Positions 35,560 to 55,135 of a stretch of DNA of 64,000 bases are shown here, one piece after another. The first letter of the stretch is position 1. Each line of letters begins with the position of its first letter. Under the pieces are notes generated by a model. The model made no database searches. It was not told the DNA's origin and was given only the letters and a program-made list of their open reading frames with translations. The position numbers and the translations under genes are program-made. Source of the stretch: an uncultured Clostridia bacterium (GTDB taxonomy: Bacteria > Bacillota > Clostridia > TANB77 > CAG-508); assembly GCA_944392455.1 (NCBI GenBank), contig CALXWP010000003.1, positions 1-64,000 on the forward strand. The letters are read 5' to 3'.

Positions 35560-36804
35560 TTATTCTCCTTCTGATGTATCTACTAATAAATAACTTGATC
35601 TTAAATTAATGTGTACATCTACATTAAAGAAAGCATCTTGATAATGGTGTAGCCAATTATAAGATTTCCATTCATCTTGTGTAGAAAAATATTTTAAAGC
35701 ATATAATCCAAATTTATCAATATCTGAATTAAGCTCTTTAGAAGTTTTATATAAATAGTTGTAGAGTTTTTCTTTTAAGAAATCTTCTGCAGCTTTTTCA
35801 ATTTTAGAAGTTACTTCTTCATCATTTAAATCTATATCTCTATTCATTGATTGCATTTTTGCAGTTATTTTCACATTTGATTTTATATATGGAGTAGAAT
35901 TAGTTAAATATACGGAGCTTCTTGTTTTGTCGTCAAGTTCTAAATACAGATCTATATAATCTAAATTTTCTATAGGACTAGGTATTCTAATTTGTGCATT
36001 TTTTAATTTATTTGACATTATTAAGTGACAAATAGATTCTAAGCCATTTAATTCTCCAATTAGCTTATCACTTTTAAAAACGGCAAGCCCCATATTTTCT
36101 ACACCTGTTTCTCCAGAAATTGGAGTTTGACCAGCAGTATAATATGAATCACTATTAGAACTTTCAGAAGAAATATCTTGAGTTTGATTAGTGTTAATCG
36201 ATCCTAGTATTGCAACAGGTTCTGATGAGCTATCTGTTATAGCAGATAAAAATTCATTACAAGTAATGCTCTCTGTATAACCAGTGTATTCACTAGAAGT
36301 TGGAGCTATTTCATAATACCTGGCTGAAACTTTATCAAGTAATGGGGCAGAATATTCTAAATAAGTTTGGGCATCGCATTTACTAATAATTATATTTGAG
36401 TCAGACCTAAATTGCACATCATTTATAAGAGTATATAAATATTCTTCTACACCTTCATATGCCAGGTCTTCTGATATAACTAAAACTTTACAATGAGATA
36501 AATTAACTTCTTTTCCTAAATAGCTATTAAATAATGTGATACCAGTATTTATAGAAGGACAGTCTATTGAATTTATAACAACTGATGAAGATTGAGAAGA
36601 ACTACTAGAAGAACTATCATCACTACTAGTGACAGATATTTGAAGACTTAACCTTAGATTTTCCTCATCTCCGATATCTAAACCAATTGCTACAACATAT
36701 GCTAGATTATCAATACCTTTTATTCCATAATAATTTGCTGATGAAATAATTAAAAGTAAAACTAATATGAAAATTGCAAAGATTTTTCTTATTTTAAACT
36801 TCAC
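35560..36804 (-). CDS. gerKC: Ger(x)C family spore germination protein
   Basis: A 414-aa protein of the GerAC/GerKC type, the C subunit of a germinant receptor in the spore inner membrane. It has an N-terminal hydrophobic segment (about 7-26), then IKGIDNLAYVVAIGLDIG, the family's opening strand, and the long alpha/beta domains ending HHYQDAFFNVDVHINLRSS. Family members normally carry a lipobox Cys after the signal peptide; here SSANYYGIKG has none, so the protein may stay anchored by its uncleaved helix. A serine run (about 63-72) is present. The start overlaps the gerKB stop by 4 bases. Confidence 0.88.
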   Translation of the reverse strand: MKFKIRKIFAIFILVLLLIISSANYYGIKGIDNLAYVVAIGLDIGDEENLRLSLQISVTSSDDSSSSSSSQSSSVVINSIDCPSINTGITLFNSYLGKEVNLSHCKVLVISEDLAYEGVEEYLYTLINDVQFRSDSNIIISKCDAQTYLEYSAPLLDKVSARYYEIAPTSSEYTGYTESITCNEFLSAITDSSSEPVAILGSINTNQTQDISSESSNSDSYYTAGQTPISGETGVENMGLAVFKSDKLIGELNGLESICHLIMSNKLKNAQIRIPSPIENLDYIDLYLELDDKTRSSVYLTNSTPYIKSNVKITAKMQSMNRDIDLNDEEVTSKIEKAAEDFLKEKLYNYLYKTSKELNSDIDKFGLYALKYFSTQDEWKSYNWLHHYQDAFFNVDVHINLRSSYLLVDTSEGE

Positions 36805-37946
36805 TTTATTTTGTCCTCCATTTCTTTTGCTTGTATTTTGTTATTAGAATCAATATTTTTATATTTTCTTTTTTTAATATTGGCTGCTATTAATATAATA
36901 GTAAATACTCCGAAAATGAGAATTAGTGATCCATATTTATAAAATGCATTTGCAACCATTTCTAGATCAAATACATTATCAATAACAAGAGCTATTACAA
37001 ATATAAAGCAGGAAAACATAATAGCTAAAGGTTTTGAGTTTTTTTCTTCTATATTAGTAAGTTTTCTAAATATATTTATACAGAACATAAGGGCGATACT
37101 AATAAATGACATAAGAGCTAAAGCCCATATAAATATAAAGATTAATTCTGGTCTTTCTAAAAAACCATTTAATTTACTATTAACAATAATAAAATACAGA
37201 GGAGATAGCCTAGAAATATAATATATATCTGAAAAAGCGAATACTAGTGTAGCAATTGCTAAGAGCAATAAAATACCGCATATTAGTACAGATATAAATG
37301 CTACTTTAGAAGTTTCCTCCTTTTTATTTAATAATGGAGATATAAAAAATAAGAAAAATAGACCATTAAATGCAAAAATATTACTAGCTCCATATAAAAA
37401 TATTTTATCAGTACCATTTGCAAATAAAGGAAGGGAATGTTCGAATCTAAATTGATCTACTACGAAAATAAATGTTATAGCAATACTAATAAGTGCTAAA
37501 GGAGTAATTATTGTGTTAGATTTAATAATAGATTTTCTTCCAATAAAGTTAGCAAGTATTCCTATAAAAAGAAATATAAATAGGAAAAATGCAAGTGGAT
37601 AATTATTAAAATATAATAATAATAAATTCTTAGAAAACATTCTAGTTAAAAATGCTGTTTCTGTTATAAGATATATAATACAAACAAGTCCAATTAGTAC
37701 TTTTAAAAATTTTCCTCCTAGATATTCAGAAATATCAATAATATCTAATCCAGTAAATTTTTTTAATAATTTAGTAAATATTATTGTAAAGATTAGAATT
37801 AAAATAAAGATATATATGCAATTTAAGATAGAAGCGGATCCAGAATTATCTAAAATTATTTGAGGTAAATTTAAAACAATATGATTTATGAATAAAATAA
37901 CTATAAGACAAATTGCTTCAAAATTACCAAGTTTTGTATAATTCAT
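36801..37946 (-). CDS. gerKB: Spore germination permease GerKB
   Basis: A 381-aa membrane protein with about ten hydrophobic helices, of the endospore-germination permease branch of the APC superfamily. Motifs such as SEYLGGKFLKVLIGL and the RPELIFIFIWAL segment agree with GerAB/GerKB. It probably recognises the germinant. Start ATG follows GAAAGGAAGTTTTAT on the minus strand. It lies between the frameshifted gerKA and gerKC. Confidence 0.9.
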   Translation of the reverse strand: MNYTKLGNFEAICLIVILFINHIVLNLPQIILDNSGSASILNCIYIFILILIFTIIFTKLLKKFTGLDIIDISEYLGGKFLKVLIGLVCIIYLITETAFLTRMFSKNLLLLYFNNYPLAFFLFIFLFIGILANFIGRKSIIKSNTIITPLALISIAITFIFVVDQFRFEHSLPLFANGTDKIFLYGASNIFAFNGLFFLFFISPLLNKKEETSKVAFISVLICGILLLLAIATLVFAFSDIYYISRLSPLYFIIVNSKLNGFLERPELIFIFIWALALMSFISIALMFCINIFRKLTNIEEKNSKPLAIMFSCFIFVIALVIDNVFDLEMVANAFYKYGSLILIFGVFTIILIAANIKKRKYKNIDSNNKIQAKEMEDKIK

Positions 37947-37964
37947 ATAAAACTTCCTTTCTTT

Positions 37965-39672
37965 TTATTTATTAGGATATTTCCATTTCATACTAATGTG
38001 ATCTTGTTTTTTAGGCTTTTTACTATCTAGGAAATCATTTCTTTTTTCTCTTTGCCAAATAGGTTTCGCTAGAATACCATTATCAACTTTACCTTTAGAT
38101 GGAATATATGGGTCAAGATAAGATACTCCAAAAGATTGAACATTATTTGCTATAAGAAGATGAATAAACACTCCCATTGCTATTCCAAGTAATCCTGCAA
38201 AATATCCTAGAAGTATATATATAAATCTACTTACTCTACAATGAAATGCTAGATAATAATCCGGTATAGCAAAAGAAGTGATACCAGTTATAGCTACAAT
38301 AATTATTAAAATAGGACTTACTATTCCTGCATCAACAGCAGCTTGGCCTATAATTAATGCGCCGGATAACACCTATAGTAGGACCAATTGGTGTTGGAAC
38401 TCTTAAACTTGCTTCTCTTATAAGTTCAAAAGAAAGTTCCATAATAATTATTTCAAAAATAATAGAAAAAGGAACTGATGCACGTGAGGCAACTATTGCA
38501 AATAGGAGTTCTGTAGGAATAAATTCTTGATGAAAACTAGTTATTGCTACATATATGCCAGGTAAAAGTAAAGTTATTAAAAAAGAAAATACTCTAACTA
38601 CTTTTAAAAGATTAGCAAATTGAAATTTTATATTTTTATCTTCTGGAGAGTCTAAGAAATCTATAAATGTTGCAGGCAAAACTAGAGCATATGGACTACC
38701 ATTTACAATAATTGCTATTCTTCCTTCAAGTAAATATCTACCTGCTTTGTCAGGTCTTTCTGTTGAAATAATTTGAGGAATACTATATTTACTATTATCC
38801 TCAATTAATTGTTCTAATTGACCAGAAGATATTAAATAATCTATATCTATATTATTTAATCTATATTTTGCTTCTGCTACTAAATCATTATTAGTTATAT
38901 TTTTTATATAGCATATTGCGCAGTTAGTTTGACTAATTCTTCCTATTTTTATATTTTCGATAATTAAGTTTTCATTATTAATGATTCTTCTTATTAAAGT
39001 GGTATTTGTACGTATGTTTTCTACAAAAGCTTCTTGAGGGCCTCTAATTACTACTTCGTTTTCAGGTTTTGAAATACTTCTTGTTTGAAATCCTTTTATA
39101 TCTATGTCAAATGCAATATTTAATGTATCTATAAATAATGCACAAGCTCCAGAATTAATACTAGAAAAAATGTCTTTAAATTCATGCCTTATTTTTAAAT
39201 TGTTTTGTGGTACCAAGTTATTATATATATAATCTTTTAGATCGAATTTTTTTACTTTCCTTACAGTTATATTATTAGTAACTGCTTCTGAGACAACTTG
39301 GTTTTGACTTCCTTCAAAAGAATTTGATTGATTTTTTAGCATTAATGGTTTTAGTATATAGTTATTAACTAAATCAATACTGATCATTCCATCTATAAAT
39401 AGTAAAAAGGCTCTGTATTGCCTATTTCTTGCAGAGAGTGTGAATTCTCTTAGTATAACATCACTATTTATAAGAAGATTATATTTAGTCTTTATATATT
39501 CTATATTAACATCAATACTAGGGAATATTTCTTTGACGTTATCTATTTGATCATAATTATTACTTGCATTTTCGTCATTAGTTATAGAATTATCTTCAGT
39601 AGGTAATATGAACTTATGTGGATCGTCTTCTACAGGATAAAAGACATTTTTCAATATGTCCATGAATTTCAT
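37965..39672 (-). pseudogene. gerKA: Spore germination protein GerKA, frameshifted
   Basis: The first part (ATG 39672, 446 aa to 38332) reads a typical GerA-type A subunit: N-terminal soluble domains, membrane helices, and EGRIAIIVNGSPYALVLP. It should run SLRVPTPIGPTIGV into SGALIIGQAAVDAGIVSP, but the latter is in another frame (reading to 37965). Dropping a single base near 38367 (GTT-A-TCC on the minus strand) restores IGVSGALIIGQAAV with family spacing. The full-length product would be about 568 aa. It may be a genuine mutation, a strain-level switch or an assembly error; all other operon genes are intact, which favours error or very recent loss. Confidence 0.8.
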
Positions 39673-39823
39673 AGTATATAAATAGTCTCCTTTTAAGTTT
39701 GAAAATTATTTATAATATATTTTCCTAAAAAAAATAATTTATGTATAAAATGTAAAAAATATAGTTTTTTTTATTTTTTTATGATATACTGAATTTGTAA
39801 ATTTTCTAAAACAGGAGGAATAT

Positions 39824-40495
39824 ATGAAAACTAGTAATATTATAATTTTTTTAATTGTGGTTATTGTTATAGCAGGAATATTTGGATTTGCTATATGGGA
39901 TATGAGAAATACAACTGAAGGAGTAGATACAAATAATGTATCAAATAATATAAAACAAGAAGAAGTAATTAATACAAATACAACAGATGATTTATTAAAC
40001 GCAACATTAGATGATATTAATACAAATACAATAGATAGTAATAATATAATGCAAAATCTAGGAATGTATGAAGGTGAATGGTATATTAGTCAAGATGCAT
40101 ATATCAATGCTGAAAGAATAGATGAGCTAATGGACAGAAAAGATGACCGTTTTATTACAGATGAAGAATTTGAAAATGAATTACAAACATTAAATAATGA
40201 TGAAGTAGCAGAATTAGATGTGGATGAATATTATGGAGATAGAATTAAATTTGATTTTGAATTAACAGGTCCTGCACCAACTCAAAGAGTTGCTAGATTA
40301 GAAGATATAGTAGTAGAACTAGCCAATAGTGTTGGTACATTCACATATACAGATAACTGGGGAACAAGTGGAAATGGAACTATCACTTTGAAAGATAATC
40401 AAATAGAGTTAAAATTAGAAACAACTAAAGTAAATCAAGGTACTTTATGGGGAGTTGAAGGTGCATACACTTTTTCATATAAGTTAAGTGATTAA
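39824..40495 (+). CDS. Membrane-anchored extracellular protein, unknown
   Basis: A 223-aa protein starting at ATG after AGGAGGAATAT. One N-terminal membrane segment (residues 5-25) and an Asn/Thr/Asp-rich linker (about 30-80) precede a folded domain of about 140 residues containing MYEGEWYISQDAYINAER and ending TLWGVEGAYTFSYKLSD. The plan (anchor, NT-rich linker, beta-like domain) is like that of the surface proteins downstream, but the domain is different. It lies just before the ATPase-like operon and ends at a strong terminator, so it is a separate transcript. Confidence 0.6.
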   Translation: MKTSNIIIFLIVVIVIAGIFGFAIWDMRNTTEGVDTNNVSNNIKQEEVINTNTTDDLLNATLDDINTNTIDSNNIMQNLGMYEGEWYISQDAYINAERIDELMDRKDDRFITDEEFENELQTLNNDEVAELDVDEYYGDRIKFDFELTGPAPTQRVARLEDIVVELANSVGTFTYTDNWGTSGNGTITLKDNQIELKLETTKVNQGTLWGVEGAYTFSYKLSD

Positions 40496-40558
40496 ACCTA
40501 TTTTATTATGTAATTAAAATAGATAAAAAAAATAATAAAATAATACTAAAAAATTAAA

Positions 40559-40632
40559 AAAAGGTCTTAAAATATGTTACGGAAATATTACAAATATATT
40601 ACATTTTTGTAAACATATTTAAGACCTTTTGC
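40559..40632 (+). terminator. Long hairpin terminator
   Basis: AAAAGGTCTTAAAATATGTT (40559-40578) pairs with 40612-40630 with one bulged A, ending in TTTTG. The very long stem is unusual for this window. Confidence 0.8.
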
Positions 40633-40698
40633 TAAAGTCGTTGCAAATTAAGGAAAAGCCCATTAGCTGTAATATTTGCCAAAAATTCTCAGGACTTT

Positions 40699-40710
40699 TT
40701 TTCGACAAAA
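40699..40710 (-). promoter_or_regulatory. Spo0A-box-like sequence
   Basis: Read on the minus strand, 40699-40710 is TTTTGTCGAAAA, containing the exact 0A-box core TGTCGAA with matching flanks. It ends 4 bases before the -35 of the operon promoter, a position from which Spo0A could activate or repress. Confidence 0.55.
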
Positions 40711-40713
40711 GTA

Positions 40714-40742
40714 TTGAAAAAAATATTTTTTATATATATAAT
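40714..40742 (+). promoter_or_regulatory. Promoter of the ATPase/surface operon
   Basis: TTGAAA (40714-40719), 17-base spacer, TATAAT (40737-40742). All genes to 54183 lie on the same strand with small gaps and no obvious terminator before 54226. Confidence 0.75.
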
Positions 40743-40820
40743 ATGTTTACAACAACTATATTGAGATAAAGCGTAAAAATTGTAAGCTAAAAAAACATCA
40801 AGATAAAAGGAGAAAGAAAC

Positions 40821-40943
40821 ATGGAAAGAGATAAAAGCATTACAACTGTAAGAGTACCTAGAGTAGATTTTTATTTAAAATCAAACATGCCTACTCAAAA
40901 AAACAATATAGAAATGTTAATTAAAGATAGACTAGTGATCTAA
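40821..40943 (+). CDS. 40-aa leader peptide gene
   Basis: ATG 40821 follows AAAAGGAGAAAGAAAC, a strong ribosome site, and the frame ends at TAA 40941. The product begins MERDKSITTVRVPRVDFYL and ends NNIEMLIKDRLVI. The last part resembles the end (YSIDMLKKIFMRI) of the small ORF before the second giant gene. Together with the conserved box that follows both, this suggests a duplicated leader module. It may be a regulatory leader peptide or a small DNA-binding-like protein; function unknown. Confidence 0.5.
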   Translation: MERDKSITTVRVPRVDFYLKSNMPTQKNNIEMLIKDRLVI

Positions 40944-40962
40944 GATGCAAGATGTTAGAACA

Positions 40963-47777
<6,815 letters not shown>

Positions 47778-47781
47778 ATAA

Positions 47782-48039
<258 letters not shown>

Positions 48040-48046
48040 AAGGTGA

Positions 48047-48898
<852 letters not shown>

Positions 48899-48918
48899 AG
48901 AAAGGAGAAATTTTAGTT

Positions 48919-50277
48919 GTGGGGACACATATAGAAGATTTAGTTAATCAAAAAGTAGAACAGATAAAAAATAATGAAAACATTTTTGATTCTGGAACTG
49001 TAATTAAAGTAAAAGATTATATAATAGAGGTTTCAGGACTTGAAAATGTAACATATTTTGAAAAAGTAACTATTTGGGAAAAAGGAATGGGGTATGTAAA
49101 CCAAATAAATGAAAACTCTGTTACAGTAGCTATTGTAAAAGAGTATGCCCCAATAAAGATAGGAGACATAGTAAAAACTACAGGAGAACCATTCAAAGCT
49201 GTATTTGCAAAACAAGCAATAGGAAGAATAGTAGATATATTTGGAACAGATTTATTATCAGGAAAAGTATTTGAAAATATAGAATATATAAATATTGAAA
49301 ATGATACTATTCCAATTATGGATCGTAGAGAAGTAAAAAGACCAATGCTTACAGGTATAGCTGGTATAGATCTTATATACCCAATAGGAAAAGGACAAAG
49401 ACAATTAATAATTGGAGATAAGAAAACAGGAAAAACACAAATAGCTTTAGATACTATAGTAAATCAAGGCTCAGAAAGAGCAAATAGTGAAAATGATGTA
49501 ATTTGCATATACATAGCAGTTGGAAAAACAAAAAAAGAAATAAAAACAATATATAATGAATTATTAAAAAGAGGAGCACTTTCATATACAACTATGGTAG
49601 TTGCAACAAATGATGATAAACAACCTGTAGTAAGTTTAATTCCTTTTGTTGGACTTTCTATTGCAGAAGAGTATATGAAAATGGGAAAAGATGTTATAGT
49701 TGTAATAGATGATTTAAAGAAACATGCTGATACTTACAGAGAAATAAGCTTAGTATCAAATAAAACACCTGGTAGAGAAGCTTATCCTGCAGATATTTTC
49801 TATCTTCATGCAAGACTTTTGGAAAAAGGATGCCAATATAAAAATGGTGGTTCAATTACAATACTTCCAATAGTTGAAACAAAAGGTGGAGATATAACAG
49901 ACTATATTTCTACAAATATTATATCAATTACAGATGGACAAATCGTTATGTCGGAAAAAGAATTTGCAAAAGGAAATAAGCCTGCGATAAACTATAGAAA
50001 CTCTGTTTCTAGACTTGGTGGTGCAGTTCAAAAACCAGAAATTAAAAAATTAGGAGCTGAGGTAAGAAGAACATTCTTAAGCTATCTAGAGACTAAAGAA
50101 GTTTATGAACTTGCAAACATGGATGAAATGACAGAAGAGTTAAGAAACAAAATGAAAATAGGTAAACAAATACAAGAAGCTTTAAATCAACCTAAATTTA
50201 TGCCTTTATCTAATGAAGAAATAATAGAAAGATTTGAAGCAATTGTAAATCAGGAAGGAAAAACAGATGAAAATTAA
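48919..50277 (+). CDS. atpA: F-type ATPase alpha-subunit-like protein
   Basis: A 452-aa protein starting with GTG, 11 bases after AAAGGAG. It has the beta-barrel domain (to about 85), PIGKGQRQLIIGD with Walker A GDKKTGKT (about 168-175), PGREAYPADIFYLHARLLEK, and SVSRLGGAVQ, which keeps the arginine finger. GDKKTGKT and SVSR are alpha-type, not beta-type. It is about 50 residues shorter than a true ATP synthase alpha. Its divergence and the altered c subunit mark it as a paralogue rather than the main ATP synthase; the symbol marks the family only. Confidence 0.88.
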   Translation: MGTHIEDLVNQKVEQIKNNENIFDSGTVIKVKDYIIEVSGLENVTYFEKVTIWEKGMGYVNQINENSVTVAIVKEYAPIKIGDIVKTTGEPFKAVFAKQAIGRIVDIFGTDLLSGKVFENIEYINIENDTIPIMDRREVKRPMLTGIAGIDLIYPIGKGQRQLIIGDKKTGKTQIALDTIVNQGSERANSENDVICIYIAVGKTKKEIKTIYNELLKRGALSYTTMVVATNDDKQPVVSLIPFVGLSIAEEYMKMGKDVIVVIDDLKKHADTYREISLVSNKTPGREAYPADIFYLHARLLEKGCQYKNGGSITILPIVETKGGDITDYISTNIISITDGQIVMSEKEFAKGNKPAINYRNSVSRLGGAVQKPEIKKLGAEVRRTFLSYLETKEVYELANMDEMTEELRNKMKIGKQIQEALNQPKFMPLSNEEIIERFEAIVNQEGKTDEN

Positions 50278-51040
50278 AAGTGTAGTAAAAGTAATGAATT
50301 TTCACTCATTGTTAAAGGTAGACAAAGCAAGACGTAGAGCTGAAAAATATTTTGCTTATGAAAAAGGTTTAACAGACTTTGTCGACAATATTTTAAATAA
50401 TAGAAATTTAATATTAGACAAAAAGATGCTAAAGTTAGACAAAAAGCAGAAACCTTTAAACATATATATTGGAAATGATTTAGGCTTTTGTGGCAATTTT
50501 AATTCAAATGTAAATACAGAAGCACGTAATGATACAGAGAGCGATAAGATCATAATTGGTAAAAAAATACTTAATGGCAAAAAAAATGTGCTTCTTGCCC
50601 TTACAAAAGAAGAATACTTACAAAATACTAAACAAATTGAAGATATAATTTATGATAAAATTATTAACAATAAAATTAGTGAAATGAACTTAATATATAA
50701 TCATTACTATAATGTAAGTAAAATAGAACTTGTAAAAAGAAAGATTTTGCCAATAGAAGAGGAAGTATACAAAACTAAATCACACAAAGAGGACTTTGCA
50801 ATAGAGGGCGACATTAATGATATATTAGTAAATATAATTGCTATGTATTTGTCTTATGAAATTAGAGTTGCTACAGAAAATAGTTATGCATCAGAAAATG
50901 TCGCAAGACAAATGCTAACAAAAGAATCTTTAAAGAAAATTGACGAAATAGAAGAGGAAGACTTAAGAGTATACAGAAAAGAAAGAAACGCAAAGAGTTT
51001 TAAGAAAGTTATAGAAAACTTTATAAAATTAAAAGAATAA
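50267..51040 (+). CDS. atpG: F-type ATPase gamma-subunit-like protein
   Basis: A 257-aa protein overlapping the alpha gene by 11 bases. The N-terminal helix (KIKSVVKVMNFHSLLKVDK, then ARRRAEKYF) takes the place of the gamma helix IKxRIxSVxxTxKITxAM. GFCGNFNSNVN corresponds to the gamma LCGGFNSNV motif. The C-terminal helix NSYASENVARQMLTKES corresponds to the SEHAARMxAMxxAT helix inside alpha3beta3. This would be the rotating shaft between F1 head and c ring. It is about 30 residues shorter than typical gamma. Confidence 0.82.
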   Translation: MKIKSVVKVMNFHSLLKVDKARRRAEKYFAYEKGLTDFVDNILNNRNLILDKKMLKLDKKQKPLNIYIGNDLGFCGNFNSNVNTEARNDTESDKIIIGKKILNGKKNVLLALTKEEYLQNTKQIEDIIYDKIINNKISEMNLIYNHYYNVSKIELVKRKILPIEEEVYKTKSHKEDFAIEGDINDILVNIIAMYLSYEIRVATENSYASENVARQMLTKESLKKIDEIEEEDLRVYRKERNAKSFKKVIENFIKLKE

Positions 51041-51047
51041 AAGATAA

Positions 51048-52719
<1,672 letters not shown>

Positions 52720-52733
52720 TAAGGATAAATTAA

Positions 52734-53372
<639 letters not shown>

Positions 53373-53403
53373 AAATGCTTAGAAAGGAAGGCTATTTAAA
53401 GAT

Positions 53404-54183
53404 ATGAGAGTAGATAACAAAGAAAATAAGAAAAGAGTGAATAAGAAAACTGCAAGAAGAGAAGCTAAGAAAGAAAGCAAAGCAGGAAAAAAAGAAGTCG
53501 TATTTAGACTATTGTTAGTTTTAATATTATTAGTAGCAATAGTTGCTATTGGAATGTATATCTCAAGACTAAATACAGACTATATAGAGAACTATAATTT
53601 CTATCAATATATTGGTGGTAGAAAGATTTCTTATGAAGGTGCTATGAAAATAACAAATAAAGGAGAAATAACTGAACTTACTACAACGGATATGAACATA
53701 CAATTAGATTCTACCCCTTTATATTATCAGGATGATGAAAATAAAGCTTTATTCCCAGCAAATATGGAATTAGTTGTTCCAACAGATAATGGACAAGTAT
53801 ATAAAATTAATAGATTTTCAGATGTTCAATTAGAAAGTGGTATAGCTTATTTAGAATATCGTGATAAGATAAAAGAATTACCACAAAGCTTCATATTTGA
53901 TGGATCAAATTTATATTTCTTTTTGAGTAATGCTACATTAACAATAGATGATGAAGAATATAAGCTAACACCATTATCTTATGTTTGTGCATATAATGGT
54001 TCAAGTATAGAAATATATAATAAAGAAAAAGATGAATACCAAATTATCGAAACAGATAGTTATGGTATAGTTGAGACAGATGATTATTCTATAAATGTTA
54101 GTTTAGATACTATTAAGTATGGAGACAAAGAACAACTTTTATTAAAAAAATTCGATGAAATTCAAACTTTTAGTCTAGATTAA
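53404..54183 (+). CDS. Membrane-anchored protein with the shared N-terminal domain
   Basis: A 259-aa protein. A strongly basic cytoplasmic tail (1-31) is followed by a membrane helix (about 33-53) and one extracellular beta-rich domain. SNLYFFLSNATL (168-179) aligns with the [27 protein letters not shown] motif of the three other anchored proteins around the ATPase genes. There is no FN3 or linker. It is the last gene of the operon, before the terminator at 54226. Confidence 0.6.
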   Translation: MRVDNKENKKRVNKKTARREAKKESKAGKKEVVFRLLLVLILLVAIVAIGMYISRLNTDYIENYNFYQYIGGRKISYEGAMKITNKGEITELTTTDMNIQLDSTPLYYQDDENKALFPANMELVVPTDNGQVYKINRFSDVQLESGIAYLEYRDKIKELPQSFIFDGSNLYFFLSNATLTIDDEEYKLTPLSYVCAYNGSSIEIYNKEKDEYQIIETDSYGIVETDDYSINVSLDTIKYGDKEQLLLKKFDEIQTFSLD

Positions 54184-54225
54184 AATTATAAAATCAATAA
54201 ATAAAAAGTTAAAAAATAGAAAATT

Positions 54226-54272
54226 AAAACGCATAGAAAAATGAATATAAAAACTATGTGTTTTATTTTTTT
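54226..54272 (+). terminator. Terminator of the ATPase/surface operon
   Basis: AAAACGCATAG (54226-54236) pairs with CTATGTGTTTT (54254-54264, one G-U) and is followed by ATTTTTTT. Confidence 0.8.
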
Positions 54273-54300
54273 GTTCATTATCTATTATTATATATTTATT

Positions 54301-54396
54301 TTTATCTGATAGAAAATTTCTTTAAGTTCTATTAAGAAAAAAGGTTATAATAGTTATTGATCTTAGAACTTCCACATTATAGTCAGGAGAACTAAT
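54301..54396 (+). repeat. Structured intergenic element, copy B
   Basis: Starts TTTATCTGATAGAAAATTTC and ends with TATAGTCAGGAGAACTAAT, matching copy A (15574-15668) in order and length. The first stem is ATAGAA/TTCTAT, where copy A has ATAGGAA/TTCCTAT. ACATTATAGT ... ACTAATGT forms a second hairpin with CAGGAG in its loop. Confidence 0.5.
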
Positions 54397-54802
54397 GTTG
54401 TTTTTTTCTGTTAGAACAGAAAAAAATAATAATAGATTAAATTAATCCAGGAAAAAATTTCTAATAAAAAACTATATAAAAAAATAAAAAATAATGGTAC
54501 AATATAAATAAGTTATGATATAATAAATTTGCAATTATATTAGAAATTAAATAATAGCTAAATAGAAAAATAACTACTAAAAAAATAACTAGCAATTAAA
54601 TAATTTGAAATATATATTAAATTTAATTGAGAAATAAAAGATAATAAATCAAAAAATTAAAGGTCTACAAGACCTAAAAAATTAAAAAATGTAGAATGTA
54701 CAAAGTCTAAAAGACACAATGAATAGAATAAGTAAAATACTAGAAAAACCAGTATTTTCTATGAAAAGACCAAATGAAAAAAGAAAGGAAGATTAAAAGA
54801 AA
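54397..54802. other. AT-rich intergenic region before the second giant unit
   Basis: No gene recognised. It contains a short inverted repeat TTTTTTTCTGTTAG/AACAGAAAAAAA (54401-54427) and several TATAAT-like strings (for example near 54519), none with a convincing -35. It probably carries the promoter of the second giant gene. Confidence 0.4.
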
Positions 54803-55035
<233 letters not shown>

Positions 55036-55039
<4 letters not shown>

Positions 55040-55067
55040 TCTGTCCTTTTTGTGTGCAAAAAAATAA
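55036..55067 (+). promoter_or_regulatory. Leader box B before the second giant gene
   Basis: ATAGTCTGTCCTTTTTGTG followed by TGCAAAAAAATA, a copy of leader box A (40963-40996). TTTTTG/CAAAAA can form a small hairpin. Confidence 0.5.
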
Positions 55068-55135
55068 ACAAAGTAAGAAAAATTAGAAAATAAAACGATA
55101 AAAATATGCAAAAGCAGAAAGGATTGGTTAGGAAT

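Larger units (their letters stand above)
40633..40820 (+). promoter_or_regulatory. Regulatory region of the ATPase/surface operon
   Basis: The gap contains an inverted repeat GCAAAT ... ATTTGC (40644-40672), a Spo0A-like box, a promoter and an untranslated leader of about 70 bases. The box and promoter are listed separately. Confidence 0.5.
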
